Assembly: GCA_964405405.1 (NCBI GenBank)
Contig: CAYONT010000004.1
Span: 36,456 to 100,455, forward strand
Length of the DNA stretch: 64,000 nucleotides
Reading direction: 5' to 3'
From: CAMCYM01 sp964405405
Lineage (GTDB): Bacteria; Bacteroidota; Bacteroidia; Flavobacteriales_D; Sanyastnellaceae
The translations under genes and the position numbers were made by a program. The notes under the pieces were generated by a model. It was given only the letters and a program-made list of their open reading frames with translations, was not told where the DNA came from and searched no databases. Shown one piece after another: positions 41,572 through 49,849 of the stretch (positions are counted from its first letter, which is position 1; every line of letters begins with the position of its first letter).

Positions 41572-44160
41572 TCAATGTTGCACTACAAATACTTGATTCA
41601 TGGACTGGTTCGCACCTTGTGCCCGGAGGTGGTAAACACCTGAGGACCATCCTGCGACATCCAAGGTCCATTGAACCTGTTGTTCGGCAGCAGCATGGGA
41701 CGCCACAACACGACCTTGGCCATCGCAAACCTCCCACACCCACACCTCCCCTTGCGCCACCGGCAATTGGAAAGTCACCCACCCATTTGCTGGGTTGGGA
41801 TAGATGGACGGCGTGCTTGCTTGATCATGGTCCTCCACACCATCAATCAACTCGATGGTTACATCGCTGGTGTTGGCAGAACATCCGTTCGCATCGGTAA
41901 CCTCCAAGTTGTAGTCCCCTGCCAAAAGCCCATAGATGTCTTCATCCGTAGAGGAATAGGTGCCACCCAGACCGCTCCATTCGAAGGCGTAGGGAGGCGT
42001 TCCTCCTGTAACCGAAACGTCGATGCTTCCAGCCTCACCATTCACCCAGTTCACCACCTCATCCACTTCCACTTCAAGCAGATCTGGTTGGGTCAGAACA
42101 AAAATCGCCTCCGCCACGCAGCCGTTTTCGTCCGTGATCATCACCATGTAAGATCCAGCTGTCAAATCCGGGAACGAACCTGTTGCGTTCGACACGTCTC
42201 CCGGCATCAAGGTGTAAGTCAAATCTCCGCCATTTCCGGTTGTTTCCATCGCCATGACGGAAATGCTTCCCGTGGCTGCTCCAAAGCAATCAACATTCAA
42301 GCCTTCAGCAGACATGATTTCAATGCCGCAAGCGATGCAAGAACCGTCATCATCGGTGGCCTCAGGATTGTAGTTCGCTGCATCGGGATCCGTGCAACCA
42401 GCGATTTCAAACCCATCACAAATGCCATCTCCGTCCGTATCCTCGAGGCAATTGCCCTCGCAATCATATCCCTGGAGTGCATAAATGCAGGCTCCCTCGT
42501 CCGTTGCCGTGGCGTCATAATTGCAGGCCATCATGTCCTGGCACCCCACAATCTCAAATGGGTCGCAGATTCCATCCCCATCGGTATCAACCAAGCATTC
42601 TCCATCGCAGTTGTATCCGGTGGCGGGCAACTCACAGGAACCACTGTCGTCCGTCGCAGATGGATCATAATTGCAAGCGGACATGTCCATGCAACCCGAA
42701 ATCTCCAATTCATTGCAAACACCATCGCCATCCGCGTCCTGCAAACACTGTCCAGCACAGTTGTAGTAGGTCTGCGCATAGGTACATGTGCCTGCATCGG
42801 TAGCCAATGCATTGTAATTGCAAGCTGATTCATCTTGGCAACCTACCACTTCAAATGGATTGCACACCCCATCACCGTCTGTGTCTTCTAGGCAATCACC
42901 CGCACAGTTGTAACCCGTTGCTGGGAAGGTGCAAGAGCCTGCATCCGTTGCAGCCGCATTGTAGTTGCAAGCTTCAGCCTCCTGGCATCCGACGATTTCG
43001 AAGGGATCACAAACGCCATCCATGTCCGAATCCTCGAGGCAAGCTCCAGCACAATCGTAACCATCTTCGGGGAATGTGCAGGAACCAGCATCGGTTGCGG
43101 CAGGATTGTAATTGCATGCAGCCATGTTCTGACAACCCACCACTTCAAAAGGATTACAAATACCATCTCCATCCGTATCCTGAAGACAAGCACCAGCACA
43201 ATTGTAACCTGTCTCCGGATAGGTACAAGATCCATCCTCGTCGGTTGCCAGAGGGTCAAAATTACAGGCCGCTGTAACTGTGCATCCTGCCACTTCCGCC
43301 GCGTCACAGACACCATCGCCGTCTGTATCTGCCAAGCAATTTCCTGAACAATCTTCTCCCAGAGCAGGATAGGTGCAAGTGCCATTGTTTTGGTTCGCTT
43401 CCGGATCAAAGTTGCAAGCCAAAGCATCTGTGCAGCCCGGAATCGGATCAGCAGCAGGGCTATAGGTTCCTACTCCATCGAAGTGGTAGGTCATTTGTTG
43501 TTGGTTGGCCCCAACACCCAAAGGGAATACCTGGGCATTCAGCGTCCCGCTGATGGCACCCGACGTTGTGATTTGCATGCAAAGAACGCGCATTGTCGTG
43601 GGATTGGGAATTCCATTGGGTGTCCCATTCAATACATACCATGCGCCGCCAGTGTTGTCATCGATGTGAACGTCCTGACCATTGAGCGGTGATGTCGCGT
43701 TGAAGCAACCGACCCAAGGCTGGGCAGCACTTTCCACGGTAGAAATAGCAACTTCAGCCCCCACTGCATTCTGAGAGATCCCAATGGTCACCCAACTATC
43801 AGCCGCCATTTCAGGCACCAACCCTAGGAACATTGCGTTGATGCCGTCTGCCGTGGAGCCCGTGGCAAATGTATTGTTGTAAAACGACGTTGTTGACTCA
43901 ATGTGCATCGGATTCTCAGCGTTGCCGTACATCGAGCTCAAGAAGTCGTTTGGGTTGATCATGTTCACGTAGAAACGGTACGTGGTCTGCCCTGCAACAA
44001 TGTTGGTGGCGTGCTGCTCTACGGTCAGCGTGTATTCCTGTGCCTTAAGTCCTGACCCATGAACAAGAGAGAGCAGAGCGACAAGAATTCCGATTCTACG
44101 GCCGGTACCGAAGATCCGTGGGGTGTCCCCACGATGAAGGCTTAGATCAAAAGAAATCAT
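41572..44160 (-). CDS. T9SS cargo: shared N-terminal domain, 8 Cys-rich ACNY/F modules, SprB repeats, type A sorting domain
   Basis: 862 aa. Signal peptide to LKAQ (residue 41). Residues about 42-240 are the shared N-terminal domain (YTLTVEQHATN...TTYRFYVNMINPNDFLSSMYGN...GINAMFLGLVPEM...GGAWYVLNGTPNG...SGTLNAQVFPLGVGAN). Residues about 240-615 hold eight modules of the pattern GC-x4-ACN(Y/F)-xPxATD-xGSC-x8-GY(N/D)C-xGxC, each with an acidic TSP3-like loop (DTDGDGICD). Two SprB-type repeats follow (AATGSISVMA; GEAGSIDVSVTGGTPPYAFEWSG). The last about 75 residues are a T9SS type A sorting domain (SIYPNPANGWVTFQL...SSGVYHLRAQG). Own promoter (TAGTTTCG) and terminator. Cell-surface location is expected; ligand unknown. 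Confidence 0.9.
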   Translation of the reverse strand: MISFDLSLHRGDTPRIFGTGRRIGILVALLSLVHGSGLKAQEYTLTVEQHATNIVAGQTTYRFYVNMINPNDFLSSMYGNAENPMHIESTTSFYNNTFATGSTADGINAMFLGLVPEMAADSWVTIGISQNAVGAEVAISTVESAAQPWVGCFNATSPLNGQDVHIDDNTGGAWYVLNGTPNGIPNPTTMRVLCMQITTSGAISGTLNAQVFPLGVGANQQQMTYHFDGVGTYSPAADPIPGCTDALACNFDPEANQNNGTCTYPALGEDCSGNCLADTDGDGVCDAAEVAGCTVTAACNFDPLATDEDGSCTYPETGYNCAGACLQDTDGDGICNPFEVVGCQNMAACNYNPAATDAGSCTFPEDGYDCAGACLEDSDMDGVCDPFEIVGCQEAEACNYNAAATDAGSCTFPATGYNCAGDCLEDTDGDGVCNPFEVVGCQDESACNYNALATDAGTCTYAQTYYNCAGQCLQDADGDGVCNELEISGCMDMSACNYDPSATDDSGSCELPATGYNCDGECLVDTDGDGICDPFEIVGCQDMMACNYDATATDEGACIYALQGYDCEGNCLEDTDGDGICDGFEIAGCTDPDAANYNPEATDDDGSCIACGIEIMSAEGLNVDCFGAATGSISVMAMETTGNGGDLTYTLMPGDVSNATGSFPDLTAGSYMVMITDENGCVAEAIFVLTQPDLLEVEVDEVVNWVNGEAGSIDVSVTGGTPPYAFEWSGLGGTYSSTDEDIYGLLAGDYNLEVTDANGCSANTSDVTIELIDGVEDHDQASTPSIYPNPANGWVTFQLPVAQGEVWVWEVCDGQGRVVASHAAAEQQVQWTLDVAGWSSGVYHLRAQGANQSMNQVFVVQH

Positions 44161-44182
44161 GAATCTCAGACATTGGTTTGGG

Positions 44183-44190
44183 CGAAACTA
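44183..44190 (-). promoter_or_regulatory. -7 box TAGTTTCG for the 862-aa T9SS protein
   Basis: TAnnTTCG, 22 nt before the ATG at 44160. Confidence 0.5.
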
Positions 44191-44248
44191 CGACATGCAA
44201 AGGCAGAAAGAAAACCGATTTTGTGATTTGATGATTCCTTGAAACAGA

Positions 44249-44273
44249 AGCGGCCCCCGGAATGGGGGCCGCT
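44249..44273 (-). terminator. Hairpin after the 1800-aa T9SS gene
   Basis: AGCGGCCCCC / GGGGGCCGCT, 10-bp perfect GC-rich stem, 5-nt loop, extended by ACAG/CTGT around a bulged A. It lies 28 bp beyond the stop; the T-tract is weak. Confidence 0.65.
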
Positions 44274-44301
44274 CTGTGAATCCACATGTGAAAACCTGGC
44301 T

Positions 44302-47300
44302 TCAGTGCTGAATCAACAGGGAACGAGAATCCACTCCACGGGAAGATTCACACCGCAAGTAGTAATTGCCACTGGAGAGATCGGACACGGACCAGCTGTA
44401 GGTACCCTGTGGATTGCTGGGGTTCCATTCCCGCAGTACGCGACCAGCGGCATCTTCCAAACGGAATTGCACCGGAGTTTCGTCGGTTTCCCATTCCATG
44501 ACCACCCAATCGCTTGCAGGGTTGGGATAAAGGTGGATCATCCATTGTGCTGAAAGTTCCTGCACGGTGACAATGGTCTCAATTTCCACCACGACAGAAG
44601 CAGTGCAACCTTGCGCATCCGTCACGGTAAGTCCGTAACTACCCGCCGCGAGCTCATCCAAATCCTCTTCGGAGGAGAAGAACTGGAAACCCACACCCGC
44701 CCAATCGAAGTCATAGGGACCTGTTCCGCCAGATGCCGCTACATCAATGGACCCTGATGACATTCCTTCCGGAGTTCCTACGACCTCGAGCACGTCAATC
44801 ACCAAGGGTTCCGGAGCGCCGACTTCAGCTGAGACCGTTGCTTGGCAGCCAGCGGCGTCCTCCGCGCAGAAAATGTAATCGCCAGCGCCCAAACCCGAGA
44901 ACGTACCCGAAACTTGCCAGTCGCTGCAGTTCAGACCGTATACGAACTCCCCTACCCCACCCGTTGCGGTCACTTGAACTGCACCATTGGCCAATCCGCT
45001 GCAGCTCACATCCGAAATAACCGTTGCCAGGTTGATGGCCGGCGGAGCGACCAAGGTGATGTGCTCCACAGCGGTACATCCTTGGACATCGGTTGCATAC
45101 AACGTGTAATCCCCGCCGGGAAGTCCCGTGAATTGGGTTCCGTCAAAACCGCCGTTGTTGGGCAGCAGGCTGTACACCAAGTCGGTCCCACCCACAGGAT
45201 TCCAGGAGATGCTGCCATCTTGGAAACCCGCACAGCTTGGGTCTGCGATGACAAAGTTCTCCAAGTAAAAATCACAGTACACACAAGAACCATCGTCATC
45301 CGTGGCTTCGGCATCGAAGTTGGAGGCGTTCACATCCGTACAACCCGCCACCTCGAAGGGGTCGCAAACACCATCTCCGTCCGCATCCAAGGCACAAGAG
45401 CCATCGCAGTTAAAGTCGGGTGCCGGATACGTACAATCCGAGGCGTCTGTGGCGGCGGGATCGAAGTTACAGGCCGCAGGGTCTTGGCAACCAACCACTT
45501 CGAACCCATCGCAAATTCCATCGCCATCCGTGTCTTCGAGACAGTCGCCAGCACAATCATACCCAGGTTCTGGGTAGATGCAAGATCCATCATTCACCAG
45601 CGCTGAGGGGTCAAAATTGCAGGCCAAACCATCCGTACATCCTCCTCCCGTGATGACGCAGCTTCCGTCCTCATACTCCGCCAAGGGATCATAGTTGTCC
45701 GCCACCTCGTTCGTGCATCCGCATGCATTCAGGGCAGCCCCATTGGGCATCCACTGGTTGTTGGCGAACTCGAGAACAACTTGCATGGATGAACTGCCCA
45801 CTCCACCTTCGAATACTTGGGCATTCAACGTGCCGGAGAGGGTGCCTGCGGTGGTGAATTGGCCTACCAACACCCGCAAATCATCCCCTGCGACACCGTT
45901 GCTTGCACCGTTGAGAATGAACCACATGCCGCCGATTTCGTCCGAAAGCACAATGGGCCCGCCCGCCTGAAAAGAAGGCGCCCAATCAAACGGACCGACG
46001 ATGGACTGCACGGCCTGCTGCCCAGCCAGAGGAGCCGCTTCCAACCCGATGGTCACCCAGCTGTCGAAGGCCAAATCCGGCAAAACAGCGAAGAAAGCCG
46101 GATTGATGTTGTGCCCAAAGTTGCTCCCGCCCTCCACCTGTACAAAGGGCTGGCTCGAAGCGATATTCAACGGATTCAATGCATTTCCGAATACGGAGGA
46201 CAGAAAATCAGACGGTTGAGCCAAGGTCACATACATCCGATACGTACTCGTCCCCGCCAAGTTTCCCGTGGTGTGGGTGGCCACGAGTTCGATCTCCAAC
46301 CCATAAGCCGGGAGTTCCTCCTGGCACGAGCAGTAGTCGCAATCGCCGCTGTCATCGGTGGCAGCGGGGTTGAAGTTGCAGGCGTTGGATGCCGTGCACC
46401 CAGCTACTTCTGCGGCATCACAAACCCCATCTCCGTCGGCATCGGCGAGGCAGTTCCCTGCACAGTCCTCACCCAGCGCGGGATACAGGCAAGTACCGTT
46501 GTTCACGTTCGCTCCCGGCTGGAAGTTGCATGCAGTTGCATCCGTGCAACCGGGGATGGCCTCCAGCACCGTGATGTTCTGGATGAAGACGGATTCGTTG
46601 CCGCAAGCATCGGTGGCGGTGTAAGTCCGTTGGATGACGGTGGTGGTGCCGTTTGCCGAAAGAACCGTATCTACATGATCCCAATCCGCCATCAGGTCGC
46701 AGGCATCCTCAATGAAGACTCCGGGAGCCGGAAGGCTCTCCCCTGCCGTTTCATCGACCGTCACCGCAGCAGGCGGAGTGAAGAGGAATACCGGCCCCAC
46801 GGTATCCACCACCGTAATGAACTGCGTCGCGGTGGCCGTATTTCCCGACGCATCTGTCGCAGTAAACACCCGGGTGCAGAAGTAATTGAAAGGCGGGCAT
46901 TCGAAAATGTATTCAATCGGACCGTCCACAAAGGTGACCACCGGCATGGGGTCACAGTCATCCATTGCCATGGCCATCCCCGTGGGCATGTCCTCATCGC
47001 ACGTAATGGTCGAATCCGCCGGAACGAAAGTAAAGGTCGGCGCCGTCACGTCCGGATTGCACAAAAACTGGCAAGAACCATCATCGTCCGTGGCCGTTGC
47101 ATCATAATTCAGTGCCTGCGGGTTCGTGCAACCCGCAACCTCGAAGGCGTCACACACGCCATCTCCATCCTGATCAGCAAGGCAAATTCCTCCGCAATCA
47201 TAACCAGCGGCCGGATAGGTACAGGACCCAGCATCCGTAGCCAACGCATTATAATCACATGCCGTTGGGTCTTGACACCCGGCCACCTCAAAGGGGTTGC

Positions 47301-49704
47301 AGATCCCGTCTCCATCCGAATCCACCAAACAGTTGCCCGCGCAGTTGTAACCGCTGACGGCGTAGGTACAAGATCCAGAATCTGTGGCCAGGGGGTTGAA
47401 GTTGCATGCTGTTACATCCTGACAGCCAACCACTTCAAAAGCATTACAAACCCCATCTCCATCCGCATCTTCGAGGCAATCTCCGTTGCAATCAAATTCT
47501 GGCTCCGGGTAAGTGCAAGAAGGCGCATTGGACAAAGTCGCCTCCGGGTCGAAATTGCAGGCAGCTGGATCCATGCATCCAACACAGGAACTGAATTCAC
47601 AGGAGCCATCATCAAAAACCGCATTGGGATTGAAGTTGCAAGCCACTGGGATGAGGCACCCCCCGATGTTGTAGGTGCAGGAACCATCTTCGTTCGTGGC
47701 ACTGGGATTGAAGTTGTTGGCCCCCGAATCAGTGCAACCCGAAACCTCCAGACCATCACAAATTCCATCACCGTCTGCATCTTCGAAACACGCCCCATCG
47801 CAATCATAGTTTGCTGTCGGGTAGGTACAGGTGTTGTTCACGGCGATGGTCGCCGTGGGGTCAAAGTTGCAAGCAGACGGGAGGGTGCAACCGGCGCAAG
47901 ACTCATACTCGCAGCTGCCGTCGTTCACATTCGCCGTGGGTTCATAGTTACATGCTGCGGGATAGACACAACCGGGGAAGGTGCAAGACCCATTGTCTGT
48001 GGTCGCATCCGGATTGTAGTTGGATGCATTGGGATCGGTACAACCCACACACGACGTGTACTCACAGGTCCCGTTGTTGACCGTTGCATCCGGGTTGAAG
48101 TTGCAAGCGGAAGGCAGGGTGCATCCCGGCACGACACAACTAAGGTACTCGCAGCTTCCGTCGTTCAGCAAAGCTGCGGGATTGTAGTTGCAGGCTGAAG
48201 GATCTGTGCATCCGAGCCCCAAACAGGACAGAAAATCACAAGAACCATTGTCAAGGGTCGCTGCAGGGTCATAATTGCAGGCAAATGGGTTCATGCATCC
48301 CAGAATGTCAGAAGGCTCGGCTGGTGCCTCCACAACAACCGTTATGCCATAGTCCAACAAGAGCTCGTTGCAGTCATTCCGAATCTGCAAGCGGATGACG
48401 TAATTCCCCTCCTCCATCGGGTCAAACGGCGCGTAGTTGTTGATGGCAGGGGAACCTGCCATGTTCCACGTCGGGAACGCCCAGTTCGTGGAAACAGCGA
48501 AGGAGGAGATGGTGGAAGCGTCGAGGGAAGCGTCGGCTTGGATTTGGCCTGAAAGATCCAACACATACATGTCGGTGGTGGGATTCCCCGCGACCGGGTT
48601 GAAATCCAGCAACGCCTTGACACTGATGTCCTCGAAACTGTATCCGCCAAGATCAACGTAAAAAATCCCGTTCCAAGCAGCCAATGTGCCATCAGGACCG
48701 CCGATCACATCCGGCGAGTAACCCGTGGGCACCGTGTAAGTTGAGCCATTCACCGCAACTTGTCCCGCCGGATCGTTGCGCAAGATGACCCCCATGAATG
48801 CCTGCACCAGTCCTTGCTGCGATGGCGAGATTGCCAAGGCCAAACCCGCATCAGACACGCCCGTTCCCAACGATCCCGCGTCTGGTGTGAGTCCGTTCAA
48901 GATGCTCACATTGGGACCAAAGTAATCCACCCCGTAGCTGACGTTGAAGGCAGCGACATCACAAGGCGAAAAAGGTTGCTCGCAGGTAAATCCATTCACA
49001 CCGGAGCAATCCACATTGTCTTCAAACCATACCTCGGTGCCACTGAAATGGGGGTGGATCTTGAAGCCATTTGCACCGATGCCGTTCGGAAAAATCTGAA
49101 TGTTCAATTGTCCACTGATGGGCCCTGCCGTGGTCACTTGCATGATCAACACCTTCAAGTCATCACCTGCGATTCCATTCGGTGTGCCGTTCAAAGTGTA
49201 CCAAGCTCCACCCGTGGCATCGCTGATCAGCAGGCTCTGGCCGCTCCCGGCACCACTGGCCAAGAAACTCGGTTGCCAGGGTTGTGTAGGACTTTGAACT
49301 GAGGAAATGGCCACTTCGCTGCCCGTAGGTGCTGAAGATATTCCGATGGTAGCATAACTGTCAAACTGCATTTCTGGGACCAAACCCAAGAACATCGCAT
49401 TGATTCCGTCCGCGGTGGCTCCTGTTGCAAAAGTCGAATTCCACATGCCAGAAGGCACCTGCACCGACAAGTTGTCCACGTTGTTGCCGAAAACCGACGA
49501 GACGAAATCGGTGGGTTGCTGAGTCGTCACATAGAACCGATAGGTCTTGTACCCCGCCAAATTGGTGGTTCCTACAAGGCCACTGTGCACCGCATACTCT
49601 TCAATCAGCAAGTTGTAATTCTGGGCTTGGACTGGGTTTGTGTGCGCCCAACCCAAGAGCAGAAGTGTGGCCCCTACTAAAAACGGAATGACATTGTTCT
49701 TCAT
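44302..49704 (-). CDS. Giant T9SS cargo with two copies of the shared domain, 18 Cys-rich modules, HYR and SprB repeats
   Basis: 1800 aa from ATG 49704; the frame runs 43 codons further upstream without family features. Order: signal peptide (VGATLLLLGWAHTNPVQAQ); shared domain copy 1 (49630-49035 region); a unique domain (VDCSGVNGFTCEQPFSPCDVAAF...DCNELLLDYGITVVVEAP); twelve GCxxxxACN(Y/F) modules, some carrying DxDGDG(I/V)C(D/N) loops; two HYR-like domains (DVTAPTFTFVPADSTITC...TDASGNTATATQFITVVD); two further modules; shared domain copy 2 (about 46312-45730); four more modules; SprB repeats (NGAVQVTATGGVGEFVYGLN; SGSIDVAASGGTGPYDFDWAG); type A sorting domain (MIHLYPNPASDWVVMEW...SSGNYYLRCESSRG). 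Very rich in cysteine and aspartate, so probably disulfide- and Ca-stabilised outside the cell. Confidence 0.9.
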   Translation of the reverse strand: MKNNVIPFLVGATLLLLGWAHTNPVQAQNYNLLIEEYAVHSGLVGTTNLAGYKTYRFYVTTQQPTDFVSSVFGNNVDNLSVQVPSGMWNSTFATGATADGINAMFLGLVPEMQFDSYATIGISSAPTGSEVAISSVQSPTQPWQPSFLASGAGSGQSLLISDATGGAWYTLNGTPNGIAGDDLKVLIMQVTTAGPISGQLNIQIFPNGIGANGFKIHPHFSGTEVWFEDNVDCSGVNGFTCEQPFSPCDVAAFNVSYGVDYFGPNVSILNGLTPDAGSLGTGVSDAGLALAISPSQQGLVQAFMGVILRNDPAGQVAVNGSTYTVPTGYSPDVIGGPDGTLAAWNGIFYVDLGGYSFEDISVKALLDFNPVAGNPTTDMYVLDLSGQIQADASLDASTISSFAVSTNWAFPTWNMAGSPAINNYAPFDPMEEGNYVIRLQIRNDCNELLLDYGITVVVEAPAEPSDILGCMNPFACNYDPAATLDNGSCDFLSCLGLGCTDPSACNYNPAALLNDGSCEYLSCVVPGCTLPSACNFNPDATVNNGTCEYTSCVGCTDPNASNYNPDATTDNGSCTFPGCVYPAACNYEPTANVNDGSCEYESCAGCTLPSACNFDPTATIAVNNTCTYPTANYDCDGACFEDADGDGICDGLEVSGCTDSGANNFNPSATNEDGSCTYNIGGCLIPVACNFNPNAVFDDGSCEFSSCVGCMDPAACNFDPEATLSNAPSCTYPEPEFDCNGDCLEDADGDGVCNAFEVVGCQDVTACNFNPLATDSGSCTYAVSGYNCAGNCLVDSDGDGICNPFEVAGCQDPTACDYNALATDAGSCTYPAAGYDCGGICLADQDGDGVCDAFEVAGCTNPQALNYDATATDDDGSCQFLCNPDVTAPTFTFVPADSTITCDEDMPTGMAMAMDDCDPMPVVTFVDGPIEYIFECPPFNYFCTRVFTATDASGNTATATQFITVVDTVGPVFLFTPPAAVTVDETAGESLPAPGVFIEDACDLMADWDHVDTVLSANGTTTVIQRTYTATDACGNESVFIQNITVLEAIPGCTDATACNFQPGANVNNGTCLYPALGEDCAGNCLADADGDGVCDAAEVAGCTASNACNFNPAATDDSGDCDYCSCQEELPAYGLEIELVATHTTGNLAGTSTYRMYVTLAQPSDFLSSVFGNALNPLNIASSQPFVQVEGGSNFGHNINPAFFAVLPDLAFDSWVTIGLEAAPLAGQQAVQSIVGPFDWAPSFQAGGPIVLSDEIGGMWFILNGASNGVAGDDLRVLVGQFTTAGTLSGTLNAQVFEGGVGSSSMQVVLEFANNQWMPNGAALNACGCTNEVADNYDPLAEYEDGSCVITGGGCTDGLACNFDPSALVNDGSCIYPEPGYDCAGDCLEDTDGDGICDGFEVVGCQDPAACNFDPAATDASDCTYPAPDFNCDGSCALDADGDGVCDPFEVAGCTDVNASNFDAEATDDDGSCVYCDFYLENFVIADPSCAGFQDGSISWNPVGGTDLVYSLLPNNGGFDGTQFTGLPGGDYTLYATDVQGCTAVEHITLVAPPAINLATVISDVSCSGLANGAVQVTATGGVGEFVYGLNCSDWQVSGTFSGLGAGDYIFCAEDAAGCQATVSAEVGAPEPLVIDVLEVVGTPEGMSSGSIDVAASGGTGPYDFDWAGVGFQFFSSEEDLDELAAGSYGLTVTDAQGCTASVVVEIETIVTVQELSAQWMIHLYPNPASDWVVMEWETDETPVQFRLEDAAGRVLREWNPSNPQGTYSWSVSDLSSGNYYLRCESSRGVDSRSLLIQH

Positions 49705-49802
49705 CGGTCGTTGTGATCGTAATCTCGAGAAATCAGACACTCGATTGCACCAATTTACGCGCAACAGCCGGGCAAGGTTGCAACTGAACATCTTGCAAAA
49801 AA

Positions 49803-49829
49803 AAGAGCCGCCCTTTCGAGGCGGCTCTT
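49803..49829 (-). terminator. Intrinsic terminator of the 798-aa T9SS gene
   Basis: 10-bp stem AAGAGCCGCC / GGCGGCTCTT with a 7-nt loop, followed on the minus strand by a run of T. It is 20 bp beyond the stop codon. Confidence 0.85.
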
Positions 49830-49849
49830 CCAAAGCAATGATGGCTGTA

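Noticed and set aside
45817..48198. Long plus-strand open frame (793 aa) opposite the giant T9SS gene
   Set aside because: The Cys/Asp-rich repeats deplete stop codons on the other strand; its sequence is only a mirror of that repeat.
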